From contig CANNCV010000001.1 of the NCBI GenBank assembly GCA_947503245.1, positions 1,673,501 to 1,737,500 on the forward strand: 64,000 nt of DNA, given 5' to 3'. The position numbers and the translations under genes were made by a program. Within the stretch, counting starts at the first letter, position 1. The number at the start of each line of letters is the position of its first letter. The DNA is from an uncultured Sphingomonadaceae bacterium (lineage in GTDB: Bacteria > Pseudomonadota > Alphaproteobacteria > Sphingomonadales > Sphingomonadaceae). This document shows positions 33,156 through 43,202 of this stretch, one piece after another. The notes beneath the pieces are model-generated. The model worked only from the letters and a program-made list of their open reading frames with translations. It searched no databases and was not told where the DNA came from.

Positions 33156-34412
33156 ATGCGCCGTGTCGTCGTGACAGGTCTGGGTCTGGTTACACCTCTG
33201 GGTGGAGATGTCGAAACCACATGGACGAATTTGATTGCAGGAAAGTCCGGCGCCGGACCGATTACTCGGTTTGATGCTGCCGACCAGAAATGCAAAATTG
33301 CGTGCGAGGTGAAGCCGGCAGATGATCCTATGGGATTTGATGCAGATAAGCGCGTTGATAGCAAAATCCAGCGGCAGGTTGATCCATTTATCGTCTACGG
33401 CATTGATGCATCAGGACAGGCATTGGAAGATGCAGGCCTGACAGATATGTCAGAAGCCGAAAAGCGCCGGACTGGCTGTTCTATCGGTTCGGGTATCGGT
33501 GGACTACCGGGTATTGAAAAAGAATCCATTGTCCTGCACGAGCGTGGCCCCGGACGGGTTTCTCCGCATTTTGTTCATGGCCGTTTGATCAATCTGATTA
33601 CCGGTCAGGTTCAGATTAAATACGGGTTTATGGGCCCCAACCACGCAGTCGTAACGGCCTGTTCCAGTGGTGCGCACGCAATTGGCGATGCTGCCCGCAT
33701 GATTGCGCTGGACGATGCAGATGTCATGGTTGCCGGCGGCGCGGAAAGCACCGTGAACCCATTGGGTATTGCCGGCTTTGCGCAGGCGCGCGCGCTCAAC
33801 ACCAGCTATAATGATAGGCCTGAACAGGCCAGCCGCCCCTATGATAAAGACCGTGAAGGTTTTGTTCTGGGTGAAGGCTCGGGCATTGTTGTTTTGGAAG
33901 AATATGAGCGAGCAGTAGCACGCGGTGCAAAAATTTATGGCGAGATTGTCGGCTATGGCATGTCTGGCGATGCATATCATGTGACCGCGCCGCACCCTGA
34001 TGGCTTGGGTGCGCAGCTGGCTATGGAAATGGCTTTGAAAAAGGCTGGACTTGGCTCTGGCGATATTGATTATGTCAACGCCCATGGCACATCGACTATG
34101 GCTGACACCATCGAACTGGCGGCTGTCAAACGGGTATTGGGCGATGATCTGGGCGGTGCCTCGATGAGCAGCACAAAATCTGCCATTGGTCACTTGCTGG
34201 GCGGAGCTGGAGCAGTAGAAGCGATCTTCTGTTTGCTTGCCATGCGCGACCAAATTGTTCCGCCGACACTCAACCTTGATAACCCTGATGAGGGGACGGA
34301 GGGCGTTGATCTGGTGCCGCATAATGCCAAGAAGCGGGAAGTTAAGGCTGTTCTTAATAACAGTTTTGGCTTTGGTGGAACAAATGCAAGCCTGATTATG
34401 AAGGCTGTTTAA
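33156..34412 (+). CDS. fabF: Beta-ketoacyl-ACP synthase II
   Basis: FabF condenses malonyl-ACP with acyl-ACP. The 418-residue thiolase-fold enzyme has nucleophile Cys169 in VVTACSSGAHA, the first His in YVNAHGTSTMADTIE and the second in KSAIGHLLGGAGA, with NNSFGFGGTNASL at the end. The ATG follows AAAGGAG. It is followed by mltG after 5 nt. Confidence 0.98.
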   Translation: MRRVVVTGLGLVTPLGGDVETTWTNLIAGKSGAGPITRFDAADQKCKIACEVKPADDPMGFDADKRVDSKIQRQVDPFIVYGIDASGQALEDAGLTDMSEAEKRRTGCSIGSGIGGLPGIEKESIVLHERGPGRVSPHFVHGRLINLITGQVQIKYGFMGPNHAVVTACSSGAHAIGDAARMIALDDADVMVAGGAESTVNPLGIAGFAQARALNTSYNDRPEQASRPYDKDREGFVLGEGSGIVVLEEYERAVARGAKIYGEIVGYGMSGDAYHVTAPHPDGLGAQLAMEMALKKAGLGSGDIDYVNAHGTSTMADTIELAAVKRVLGDDLGGASMSSTKSAIGHLLGGAGAVEAIFCLLAMRDQIVPPTLNLDNPDEGTEGVDLVPHNAKKREVKAVLNNSFGFGGTNASLIMKAV

Positions 34413-34417
34413 TTATC

Positions 34418-35395
34418 ATGATACGCCGGCTTGGAACGCTGATTGTGGTTTTGGCCGTTATGGTTTGTGTGTTGATTGGTGGCAATTTTGTCTATGGTTG
34501 GAGCGCCAAGGGGCCATTAACCAGCGAGACTGAGTTCCTATTGCCGGAAGGCAGCAGCCTGTCCAGTGCCGCCGCAAGTTTGGAAGAGCTGGGCGCTATT
34601 TCCTCGTCAGCAAGTTTCCTTAACCGTGCCAAAATTCTGGGCAGCAGTGAACCGATCAAGGCGGGAGAGTTTTCGCTTCCTGCAGGTGCAAGCAATTCTG
34701 AAATATTGTCTATTCTTCAAGGCAATGCATTTATCACGCGACTGATCACCATTCCTGAAGGCATGCCCAGCATATTGGTGCATGAGCGATTAATGGCAGA
34801 ACCGTTACTGACGGGCGATATCGCTGTTCCTGCTGAGGGTTCAATATTGCCTGAAAGCTACGCTTTTGAACGTGGAGAAACGCGTGCAGCGGTGGTTAAA
34901 CGCATGCAAGACGCAATGCGCAACGCTATTGATACAGCATGGAAAAGTCGCAAAAAGGACATTGCTGTTTCAAGTCCGCAAGAAGCCGTTATCCTGGCCT
35001 CCATTGTTGAGAAAGAAACAGGTATAGCATCAGAGCGGCGCAAGGTTGCAGGACTATATTCGAACCGCTTGAAGCGCGGCATGTTATTGCAGGCTGATCC
35101 GACAGTCATTTATCCGGTCAGCAAGGGCAAGCCTTTGGGGCGCCGAATTTTGCGCTCTGAGCTTAATGCCATCAATGATTATAATACGTATACAACTGTC
35201 GGATTGCCTAAAGGACCGATTACCAATCCGGGTCGCGCGTCGATAGAGGCTGTGCTAAACCCTGAAAAAACAAATGCGCTGTTCATGGTTGCTGATGGTA
35301 CAGGTGGTCATGTTTTCGCTGATACCAATGCTGAGCATGAGAAGAATGTCGAACGCTGGTTTGCTCTGCGCCGTCAGCGCGGCGAAATTGAATAG
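34418..35395 (+). CDS. mltG: Endolytic murein transglycosylase MltG
   Basis: MltG cuts nascent peptidoglycan strands and is thought to set glycan length at the inner membrane. The 325-residue protein has one N-terminal anchor helix (about 5-26), a LysM-like segment (about 38-105), and the YceG catalytic domain. Within that domain, Glu198 lies in ILASIVEKETG, followed by VAGLYSNRLKRGMLLQADPTVIYP and GLPKGPITNPGRAS. It follows fabF by five bases, a neighbourhood seen in many proteobacteria (acpP-fabF-mltG). Confidence 0.95.
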   Translation: MIRRLGTLIVVLAVMVCVLIGGNFVYGWSAKGPLTSETEFLLPEGSSLSSAAASLEELGAISSSASFLNRAKILGSSEPIKAGEFSLPAGASNSEILSILQGNAFITRLITIPEGMPSILVHERLMAEPLLTGDIAVPAEGSILPESYAFERGETRAAVVKRMQDAMRNAIDTAWKSRKKDIAVSSPQEAVILASIVEKETGIASERRKVAGLYSNRLKRGMLLQADPTVIYPVSKGKPLGRRILRSELNAINDYNTYTTVGLPKGPITNPGRASIEAVLNPEKTNALFMVADGTGGHVFADTNAEHEKNVERWFALRRQRGEIE

Positions 35396-35451
35396 TTATC
35401 AGCATATATTCGTGATCATTACATCAAATGCAGCAATGTGATGGCGTAAAT

Positions 35452-35979
35452 ATGGACAGGCGGCCGATCATATTGACAGCCAGAATGGGCGATCAGGAAT
35501 TTGCCTATGCCAACCGTTTACGGCGCGCATATTATCCGCCTGAACGTAATCAGGTTGATGCACATATTACGCTTTTCAGGCATCTTCCCGGACATTGTGA
35601 AGACGAAGTTGTCGCTGCCATGCGAGATGCCTGTCGCGAATTTCGTGCACCAATAGCCAAGCTCGCAGACATCATGAAAATGAGTGGCGGGGTTGCCCTA
35701 TTGATTGAGAGCGAGGAATTACGAGCGATAAGAGCTTTTATTGCAGAGCGTTTCCATGGCCTGTTAACGCAGCAGGATCAGGAACATCCACGGCTGCATA
35801 TCACTATCCAGAATAAGGTGAAGACCGATACGGCCAAAGCATGTTTCGCTGCATTATCTGCGGGATTTGAACCACGCTCATGGCAGATAACAGGTCTGAA
35901 AAGCTATCGCTATGATGCGGGCAGGTGGGATGCACCCTATGCGCAGGGTTTCCGTGGGAAGTATGGGCCTTTTGACTAA
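35452..35979 (+). CDS. 2H phosphoesterase / 2'-5' RNA ligase family protein
   Basis: The 175-residue protein has two HxT motifs, His38 in DAHITLF and His116 in RLHITIQNKV, as expected for the duplicated 2H phosphoesterase fold (LigT/ThpR-like). Such enzymes act on 2',3'-cyclic phosphates or 2'-5' linkages; the substrate here is unknown. The ATG at 35452 (MDRRPIIL) is preferred over an in-frame start at 35428. It lies 56 bp after mltG and converges on the flavoprotein gene. Confidence 0.82.
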   Translation: MDRRPIILTARMGDQEFAYANRLRRAYYPPERNQVDAHITLFRHLPGHCEDEVVAAMRDACREFRAPIAKLADIMKMSGGVALLIESEELRAIRAFIAERFHGLLTQQDQEHPRLHITIQNKVKTDTAKACFAALSAGFEPRSWQITGLKSYRYDAGRWDAPYAQGFRGKYGPFD

Positions 35980-35996
35980 GCCATGAGGCAACCGGT

Positions 35997-37229
35997 TTAG
36001 GCCAGTCCAACCTCTTTAAATGGTATACCGGGGTTTGCCAGCTGTTCTGCGTCCAATATGTCCGCGTTTTCGATCAGTTTCTTGCCTTGAACATAGTCTT
36101 TGGTGCGGTTGATGCAGTCCACAGCGATGACCTTCCCATCCAAGCGATAAATGACGGAGAAGCTATTGCTTTCAGGGTCGCCACGGCAGATTTCTTCATC
36201 AAAACCTAATGAAAAACCAATGGTTTGTAACTTCGCGTCATATTGGTTCGACCAAAACCATGGCACGACATTATAAGGAATATCCTGACCACAAATATGG
36301 CTGGCTACAGTTTTGGCTTGGTCATGCGCGTTCTGTACAGACTCCAAGCGAACATGCGCGCCATTGGCATATGGGTTAGCATGGGTTGCACAATCACCAA
36401 TTGCATAAATGTCCGGCAGGTTGGTGCGGCACATTGAATCTACATCCACACCATTGCCGCCCATAGCGCCCTCAGCAAGCAATGGACCGGTTTCAGGGAT
36501 GATGCCTATACCGAAGACCACCATGTCTGTTGGCAGCCCAGTGCCATCTTCTAATATGATTGACGTTGCACTGCCCTCAGCATCAGTAACGAACTTCTCC
36601 GCCTTGGTGTTCAACCGAAAGGTAACGCCATGGGCTTCATGCAGTTTCTGAAAATAATCAGCAATATGTCGGCCTGAGACCCTGCTTAATAGACGATCTT
36701 GCAATTCGATCAGATTAACTGACTTGCCAATTTTTGCAGCAGCTGCTGCGACTTCTAAACCAATGTATCCGCCACCAATGATATTAATATTCTCTGCACT
36801 GGGCAGCGCGCTGCGAATCGCATCTGCATCGCGTTTCTGACGCAAAGTGAAGACATTATGTGCATGACTACCCGGACAATCGAGCATGCGCGGCGCTCCG
36901 CCTGTCGCCCAAACCAGTTTTTTGTAAGCTAGCTGTCTATCGTTCGACAGGGTGATGATATTCCCCATGGAATCAACACGGCTGACGCGTGTGCCGCAGA
37001 GAATATTGATCTCACGCTCTTCCCAGAATATATCTGGCCGCATCGCCATACGCTCAAAAGTCTTTTCTCCGGAAAGATATTCTTTGGATAAAGGCGGGCG
37101 TTCATAGGGATTATATGGCTCATCGCCGATCATTGCGATGGACCCTTCAAAGCCCATTTGGCGCAGAGCAATCGCGGTTTGCGCGCCGCCATGTCCTGCA
37201 CCGGCAATAATGATGTCGTAACTGTCCAT
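35997..37229 (-). CDS. Ferredoxin/rubredoxin-reductase-like FAD oxidoreductase
   Basis: The 410-residue pyridine nucleotide-disulfide-fold flavoprotein starts MDSYDIIIAGAGHGGAQTAIALRQMGF (FAD loop). PYNPYERPPLSKEYL (typical of oxygenase-coupled ferredoxin reductases), the NAD-binding NIIGGGYIGLEVAAAAAKIG and IYAIGDCATHAN follow, with a C-terminal reductase domain. It probably transfers electrons from NAD(P)H to a ferredoxin or rubredoxin feeding a P450 or Rieske oxygenase; no partner is in the window. A longer in-frame reading to 37361 has no support; the ATG at 37229 fits the family. Confidence 0.88.
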   Translation of the reverse strand: MDSYDIIIAGAGHGGAQTAIALRQMGFEGSIAMIGDEPYNPYERPPLSKEYLSGEKTFERMAMRPDIFWEEREINILCGTRVSRVDSMGNIITLSNDRQLAYKKLVWATGGAPRMLDCPGSHAHNVFTLRQKRDADAIRSALPSAENINIIGGGYIGLEVAAAAAKIGKSVNLIELQDRLLSRVSGRHIADYFQKLHEAHGVTFRLNTKAEKFVTDAEGSATSIILEDGTGLPTDMVVFGIGIIPETGPLLAEGAMGGNGVDVDSMCRTNLPDIYAIGDCATHANPYANGAHVRLESVQNAHDQAKTVASHICGQDIPYNVVPWFWSNQYDAKLQTIGFSLGFDEEICRGDPESNSFSVIYRLDGKVIAVDCINRTKDYVQGKKLIENADILDAEQLANPGIPFKEVGLA

Positions 37230-37405
37230 CCGGCATTCACCCTTGTTGGGCTGTGTAATACAGCGTTCTTTCATGCTCTGACAAGGCAATTGTATGGAAA
37301 AAAGTTTATTTGACGAAGGCTTTGTGTTGACCATCGGCAATGGCGCAATTATAGGCCGCAACCTATCGAAACAGGAAAAGCGCTTTTCAGCGCCCTATCG
37401 ATCGT

Positions 37406-37482
37406 GGCGGAGTAGCTCAGTTGGTTAGAGCAGTGGAATCATAATCCATTTGTCGGGGGTTCAAATCCCTCCTCCGCTACCA
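37406..37482 (+). tRNA. tRNA-Met (CAT), elongator
   Basis: The 77-nt cloverleaf has acceptor arms GGCGGAG/CTCCGCT (G1-U72 wobble), D-arm GCTCAG...GAGC, anticodon stem GTGGA/TCCAT with loop ATCATAA (anticodon CAT), T-arm with GGTTCAAATC, and an encoded CCA end. The first base pair and the absence of an initiator-type GGG/CCC anticodon stem argue for elongator methionine rather than initiator or tRNA-Ile2. Confidence 0.93.
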
Positions 37483-37746
37483 TTATCTTACAGCCAAAAG
37501 CTAAATGATCCTGATTGCAAACATTCCTATGCGATGAAGAGACTTTATCCCAATATGCTTATGGGTTTTTATAGTGTTATTTTATTATAATTTTGTATAA
37601 CAAATTATCAAAGCTATAGCTAAATATCACTTACCCAATATTATTAGGCAAATTTATAAATCAATATACTATCGATAATAAAAAATTTTACATCTCCAAA
37701 AAATCTTTGCCACTAATTATTAATAGATATTGGTGATATCGGTTGC
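37483..37746. other. AT-rich gap after tRNA-Met
   Basis: This is 264 bp of strikingly A/T-rich sequence between the tRNA and the PAS-GGDEF-EAL gene. I see no open frame, no repeat of the tRNA 3' end and no clear terminator. It probably carries the promoter of the downstream gene, but no -35/-10 pair stands out from the background. Confidence 0.5.
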
Positions 37747-39822
37747 ATGGATTTAGCCAACACCCCTATAGAAGTTGACCCTTTCTTTTTGGCAAGAAGG
37801 CTGCGTCGACCTGTTTGGGTTTATGATACTGATTGCAAATCTATTGCGTTCGCTAACCACTCCGCATGTGAATTATGGGATGCAGAGACCGAAGAGTCTC
37901 TTTGTGCGCGTGACCTTTCTTCCGGAATGTCTCTGACAGTAGCTGAACGGCTAAAGCAGTTTCAGAGCGACTTTATTGAACGCGATGCGGTTTTTACGGA
38001 AACCTGGACGCTCCATCCTAAAGGTCGGCCTGTAACGGTAGATGTTGTGTATTCTGGCTTTGTGATGCCGGACGGTCGAATGGCCATGATGTGCGAAGTC
38101 ATTCGCGATGAGGCAAAAGCTCCAGAAACTGCTCGAACAGCCAATGCAATATTGCATACTGATGTTAAAATTGCGCTTTTCGGTAATGATGGTAGCATTC
38201 TTTATCATAACCCTGCTGCGCGCAGCGTTCTGCCCAGTGTCAATGCTACGTCAGGCCAATTATTTGTTGAACCAAGCGACTTTCCTCGATTGTTAAAGGA
38301 AATCTCTGTCGATGGAGAAAGCAGATTTGTCACCGAAATTTACACATCTTCCGGCAAGCAATGGTTCGACCTCAGAACCAAACAGTGTCTCGATCCGGTA
38401 AGCGGAGAGATAGCCTATCTTGTGACCGCTTATGATGTATCGGAATTGAAGGAGTCGACCGATAAAGCCCGTTATTTGGCGGCTCGTGATCAATTAACTG
38501 GATGCTATAATCGGTCCATAGTTCAGGGTAATTGGGATGAAGTTGGCGCTGGTCGCCGCAAAGAAGACTATACGATTATCTATTTTGACGTTGATATGTT
38601 CAAGCATATTAATGACACTCATGGCCATAGCGCTGGTGATGCCACTTTGTGCCTGATTGCGGAACGTTTGCGTCGGCATGTTAGGGATGGGGATGTATTG
38701 GCACGCTTAGGCGGCGATGAGTTTATCATCGTACTCAATGGTCTGGTGGATGAAGCTGAACTCATCAACAAGCTGAATGCTATTCAGTGTGACCTTAAAA
38801 AGCCCTTCGAACTGGAAGCGGCAACATTAAATATTGGTGTAAGTATTGGTGCGTGCACTAAGAACAGTGCTGATCAAGTTCCATGGCCAGAGGCGCTTCT
38901 GCAAGCGGACTTGGCCATGTATTGCGCCAAACGTAGTGAGACTGATGATTATGTCATTTACGATGAAACCATCGGCGCCGCTGCAAAAGAGCGCAACAGA
39001 TTTGAAGTTGAAATCAAAAATGCCATAGCGAACCGTGAGTTTGAGATATTCTATCAGCCCAGACTTGACCTCACATCAAATACTATAATCGCAGCAGAGG
39101 CCTTATTGCGCTGGTCGCATAATGAGCTTGGGGACATACCGCCGAGCAAATTCATTCCTATCTGTGAAGAAATGGGTGTTATGAATCAAATCGGCTCGAT
39201 CGTGTTTGATAAAGTCAGTGAACAACTAAGCATATGGCATAAGCAAGGTGTAAACCTTAGTGTTTCAATCAATGTCTCCCCCAAACAGTTTCAGCATGAA
39301 GACTTTATAACTATTGCTGAACGCATTGAAGAAAATGCAGAATTCCCACTGTCTTTGCTTGAGCTTGAAATTACGGAAACCTCTCTTGTTGGTGATAGTG
39401 CAGACGTATCCCGGCGCATTCAAAGGATCAGAGAGTTAGGCTTTCAGCTGGCCATTGATGATTTTGGCACGGGTTATTCTAATCTTGCCTATATTTCACG
39501 CTTCCCCGTCGGTTGCATAAAGGCGGATCGCAGCTTTGTAGAACAATTGCCACATTCAGATCCCTTGCTTCGGTTAATTTTTGCACTCGCAAAACAAATT
39601 GGATCGACCATTGTTGCAGAAGGGGTGGAAACTCATGAACAATTGGCCTGGCTAAGGCAGAATGATTGTGATCAAGTTCAAGGCTTTTTGTTAAGTGAAG
39701 CCATCCCGGCTAAAGGCTTTGTCGAAGCATGCAGGAAGATAGAGGCAAGAATAGAAAACGGACACTTAGTTAGCCCGATGAGAGGCCATATATGTGATTG
39801 TACGTTACTGACTGTTGGTTAG
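37747..39822 (+). CDS. Cytoplasmic PAS-PAS-GGDEF-EAL protein (c-di-GMP turnover)
   Basis: The 691-residue protein has no membrane segment. Residues about 12-120 and 130-235 look like two PAS-type sensor domains ([37 protein letters not shown]). A GGDEF domain follows with GGDEF intact at 322-326 and an inhibitory-site RDGD at 313-316, then an EAL domain with EAL at 451-453, [19 protein letters not shown] and EGVE. Both activities are therefore possible. The last 25 residues include a Cys/His pair (GHICDC). It lies 138 bp upstream of the Amt-GGDEF-EAL gene on the same strand. The signal sensed is unknown. Confidence 0.93.
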   Translation: MDLANTPIEVDPFFLARRLRRPVWVYDTDCKSIAFANHSACELWDAETEESLCARDLSSGMSLTVAERLKQFQSDFIERDAVFTETWTLHPKGRPVTVDVVYSGFVMPDGRMAMMCEVIRDEAKAPETARTANAILHTDVKIALFGNDGSILYHNPAARSVLPSVNATSGQLFVEPSDFPRLLKEISVDGESRFVTEIYTSSGKQWFDLRTKQCLDPVSGEIAYLVTAYDVSELKESTDKARYLAARDQLTGCYNRSIVQGNWDEVGAGRRKEDYTIIYFDVDMFKHINDTHGHSAGDATLCLIAERLRRHVRDGDVLARLGGDEFIIVLNGLVDEAELINKLNAIQCDLKKPFELEAATLNIGVSIGACTKNSADQVPWPEALLQADLAMYCAKRSETDDYVIYDETIGAAAKERNRFEVEIKNAIANREFEIFYQPRLDLTSNTIIAAEALLRWSHNELGDIPPSKFIPICEEMGVMNQIGSIVFDKVSEQLSIWHKQGVNLSVSINVSPKQFQHEDFITIAERIEENAEFPLSLLELEITETSLVGDSADVSRRIQRIRELGFQLAIDDFGTGYSNLAYISRFPVGCIKADRSFVEQLPHSDPLLRLIFALAKQIGSTIVAEGVETHEQLAWLRQNDCDQVQGFLLSEAIPAKGFVEACRKIEARIENGHLVSPMRGHICDCTLLTVG

Positions 39823-39958
39823 TCTGAAGGTTATAGCCTAGCAATTGAACGGCAAGATAATTTAAAATAGCCAAATATTCTGTAATAAGTGATTAAAAAA
39901 TCTCATTATTTATTAACCCTAAGCCCTTATGACACTGTTTCTGGCAAGAGGAAAATAA

Positions 39959-42900
39959 ATGTTGGGTCTATTATCGGCGGCTTCGGTTGACGATTCTATC
40001 TTTGCTGCGAGAGTTGCTGAAGCATCGGGAATAGATGTGCTTTGGATGGTCATCGCTACATCATTAGTGATGTTCATGCAGGGCGGCTTTCTGTTGCTTG
40101 AGGCTGGCTCCGTTCGCTCCAAAAACACCATTAATGTTGCGCAAAAAAATGCTACAGACCTTATAGTTTCTGGCTGTATTTTCATGACATTGGGCGCGAC
40201 AATTATGTTTGGCGCTGGCTCTACTGGCTGGTTCGGTTTTGGCGGCTTTTCTTTCTCTGACACCAAACATCAGCCAATGCTGATTTATCAATTTGGTTTC
40301 TGCGCTGCTGCGGCAACCATTGTTTCCGGTGCAATCGCTGAGAGAATGCGTTTTCATGCCTATATTTTCTTAACCGCTATTATTGCCGCTATAGTTTACC
40401 CGGCTTTTGGACATTTGGTTTGGGGCAATGCCCTGATCGATAATAATCCAGCATTTCTGGCTGATTTGGGCTTTCTAGACTTTGCTGGTGGATCGGTTGT
40501 TCATGTCATTGGCGGAGCTGCCGCTTTGGGCGCATGTCTAGCTGTCGGGCCGAGAATTGGCAGGTTCGATGAGAATGGCAAAGTGGTGTCCATGCCTGGG
40601 CACTCTAGTGTGTTGTCATTATTTGGCGTGGTTCTGCTCGGTATTGCTTGGGTTGGCTTTAACGCTGGCACAGCGTCACCCTCTACATCAGCTTTTACAC
40701 AGATTGTCGTGAACACGGTTGTTGCAATGTGTTTTGGCGGTCTGGCGGGTCTTGTTTATGACATGCTTCGCGGTAGCAAAAGCACGCACCCCAAAACAAC
40801 GAGTACGGGTATATTGGGTGGTTTGGTTGGTATCACAGCGGGCTGTGCTTATGTTGACTTTCAGGGTGCAATGGTCATCGGATTTGCATCCGGCATGGTT
40901 GCGACCATTGGTGCAAAATGTCTTTTGCACAGTTTCAAAATTGATGATCCGGTTGATGCTATCGCGACACATTTGATTGGCGGTGCAACCGGTACATTGA
41001 TGATACCCTTATTTGTTTCCGCTGAGTTCTTAACCATGAGCCGGATCGATCTTTTGGTCACTCAGGCGACCGGGGTAGGTCTTGCATTGCTCTGGGGCTG
41101 CGGAGCGGCTTTTGCAGCTTTAAAAGTGTTTTCTATCTTCGGGGCTATTCGCGTCAGCCCAGAGGAAGAGGAAATTGGCCTTAATCTGGTCGAGCATAAT
41201 GAGAATATCGATCTGGAACCCCTAAAACGCATCATTGCAGAGACAAAAATCAATTTGGATGTCAGTTCCCCTGCTTCCACCGTTTCACCTATAGTTTTAG
41301 CCTCTGAGGGCTCTCCTTTTGCAGAGCAGCAATCACCATTGGTTGAGCTCATGGTCGACAAGACCGTAGAAGCGCGCGAAGAATTGGAAGAAGGCAAGCG
41401 GCGTTTCACAGATTATGAAAAAGTTGATACTGACTGGCTTTGGGAAGCTGACCCTGATTTCAAATTTACTTATGTTTCCGATCGTTTTTTAGTGGGATTT
41501 GGTGCCTCAGCAGATGAGTTGCTGGGAACCAATTACCTTGATCTGTTGGAACCTTTTGATCGGTCGGTTGAATCATTAAAGCGGCATATTGATTTGCTAT
41601 CTGATTTTGCCGATGAAATTTTTGCGTGCACGGACCAATCGGGCCAACGCCGAATTTTTTCTATTGCAGGTATTGCGCAGTTTAATGCGCGTGGAGAGTT
41701 TACCGGTTATCGTGGTCGTTCGTTGGAAATCACCGATAAGGTTCAGGCACAGGACGAAATTCAATATCTTGCTTTTCACGACCATCTTACCGGCCTTGCC
41801 AATCGCAAGCTGTTTGAGACCCAAGTTGCAGAATTGCAAAAGCATGTCGACGAACATCACCAAAAACTCGCAGTTATTACGCTTGATCTTGATGGTTTTA
41901 AGCCTGTGAATGACAATTTTGGACATCATGTGGGTGATGAGCTTTTGCGTGCTGTTGCTAAAAGACTTCAATCGATTTCTGGGCCCGATACCATTGTCTC
42001 AAGATTTGGCGGTGATGAGTTTGTGATTGCGGCGATCCTGCCAGAGAACGGAACGGCATTGCTGGCGGATGTCGCCAATTGGCTCATTTCCGAAGTGCGC
42101 AGGCCATATCATATTGAAGGTCTTGAAATTAATATCAGCTCCTCTTTGGGAAGCGCGGTGTTTCCTGATGATGCAAGAGAGATTACTGAATTGGTTCAAC
42201 TCTCTGACATTGCGCTTTATGAAGCAAAGGGTAAATCCAAAGGCACTTGGATGCGCTTTTCGAGCAAAATGAAGGCCAAATTACACCGTCGAAAACGGTT
42301 GGAAGATGACATTCGCACAGCGTTGAAAGATGGTGGTATCTATGCTGTGTATCAGCCCCAAATTGACCTTAATACCCAAAAGCTGACAGGTTTTGAGGCT
42401 CTTGCGCGTTGGGCGCACCCAGAATTTGGGGATATGGCGCCAAGCGAATTTGTTAGAATTGCTGAAGAGACCGGGGTCATAGATGAACTCGGGCAACTCA
42501 TGCTAAGGGAAGCGTGCAAAACTGCAGTAACATGGCCCCAGATTGACGGGCAGGATTTGATGATCTCCGTTAATGTGTCTCCGTATCAGTTTTATAATGA
42601 AGATATTTTCAGCACGGTGAAAAGTGCTATCGAGCAATCGGGATTAGATGCACGCCGCCTGGAAATTGAAATTACTGAAGGAACATTGGTTAGAGAGAGT
42701 GATCAGGCCATTAAGATCTTGAGATCACTTAGAGAAATAGGCGTGCGTATTGCAGTCGATGACTTTGGCACTGGCTATTCGTCACTCAGCTATCTTCAGC
42801 GTTTCCCTCTTGATCGCCTCAAAATTGATCGCGCATTTGTCCGTGAATTAGAGGATAATGTTGGGGATCAGCGGATTACACATGCTATTATTGATCTGGG

Positions 42901-43177
42901 GCGCAATCTGGGACTCAATGTTATTGCCGAAGGCGTAGAAACTGCTGGACAGCTTGATACTTTGTCAAAAATGTCTTGTCACGAAGCACAAGGTTTTCTC
43001 ATTTCGCGGCCAGTAGGTGCTGTCCAAACGCTCGCTATTATTGCCGAGCATGCAATGGGCGGCGGAGCTATCGTTACAGACCAAGAGAGCCATGACGAAT
43101 ATGATCCTATTGTGGAGAGCGAAGGGACGTTCAATTCGGATACTGTAAAGCTTAAGAGAATTGGTCTTGCGCAATAG
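39959..43177 (+). CDS. Ammonium transporter-PAS-GGDEF-EAL fusion protein
   Basis: The 1072-residue fusion starts with a full Amt/MEP domain (about 20-400, eleven expected helices). The channel residues are kept: Phe114 (Phe gate), Trp155, Asp174 in LDFAGGS, and the twin histidines His182 (VVHVIGG) and His338 (ATHLIGG). A linker (about 400-485) leads to a PAS domain (about 485-595), GGDEF (684-688 intact, no clear I-site) and EAL (813-815 intact, [19 protein letters not shown]). The layout suggests an ammonium sensor controlling c-di-GMP. The ATG at 39959 follows AAGAGG. No glnK lies beside it, unlike ordinary amt genes. Transport versus sensing is not decidable from sequence. Confidence 0.94.
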   Translation: MLGLLSAASVDDSIFAARVAEASGIDVLWMVIATSLVMFMQGGFLLLEAGSVRSKNTINVAQKNATDLIVSGCIFMTLGATIMFGAGSTGWFGFGGFSFSDTKHQPMLIYQFGFCAAAATIVSGAIAERMRFHAYIFLTAIIAAIVYPAFGHLVWGNALIDNNPAFLADLGFLDFAGGSVVHVIGGAAALGACLAVGPRIGRFDENGKVVSMPGHSSVLSLFGVVLLGIAWVGFNAGTASPSTSAFTQIVVNTVVAMCFGGLAGLVYDMLRGSKSTHPKTTSTGILGGLVGITAGCAYVDFQGAMVIGFASGMVATIGAKCLLHSFKIDDPVDAIATHLIGGATGTLMIPLFVSAEFLTMSRIDLLVTQATGVGLALLWGCGAAFAALKVFSIFGAIRVSPEEEEIGLNLVEHNENIDLEPLKRIIAETKINLDVSSPASTVSPIVLASEGSPFAEQQSPLVELMVDKTVEAREELEEGKRRFTDYEKVDTDWLWEADPDFKFTYVSDRFLVGFGASADELLGTNYLDLLEPFDRSVESLKRHIDLLSDFADEIFACTDQSGQRRIFSIAGIAQFNARGEFTGYRGRSLEITDKVQAQDEIQYLAFHDHLTGLANRKLFETQVAELQKHVDEHHQKLAVITLDLDGFKPVNDNFGHHVGDELLRAVAKRLQSISGPDTIVSRFGGDEFVIAAILPENGTALLADVANWLISEVRRPYHIEGLEINISSSLGSAVFPDDAREITELVQLSDIALYEAKGKSKGTWMRFSSKMKAKLHRRKRLEDDIRTALKDGGIYAVYQPQIDLNTQKLTGFEALARWAHPEFGDMAPSEFVRIAEETGVIDELGQLMLREACKTAVTWPQIDGQDLMISVNVSPYQFYNEDIFSTVKSAIEQSGLDARRLEIEITEGTLVRESDQAIKILRSLREIGVRIAVDDFGTGYSSLSYLQRFPLDRLKIDRAFVRELEDNVGDQRITHAIIDLGRNLGLNVIAEGVETAGQLDTLSKMSCHEAQGFLISRPVGAVQTLAIIAEHAMGGGAIVTDQESHDEYDPIVESEGTFNSDTVKLKRIGLAQ

Positions 43178-43202
43178 AATGACAAATACGCACCAATGCC
43201 AT

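Noticed and set aside
37483-37746. Attachment site or second tRNA after tRNA-Met
   Set aside because: No repeat of the tRNA 3' end and no second cloverleaf could be found within the window.
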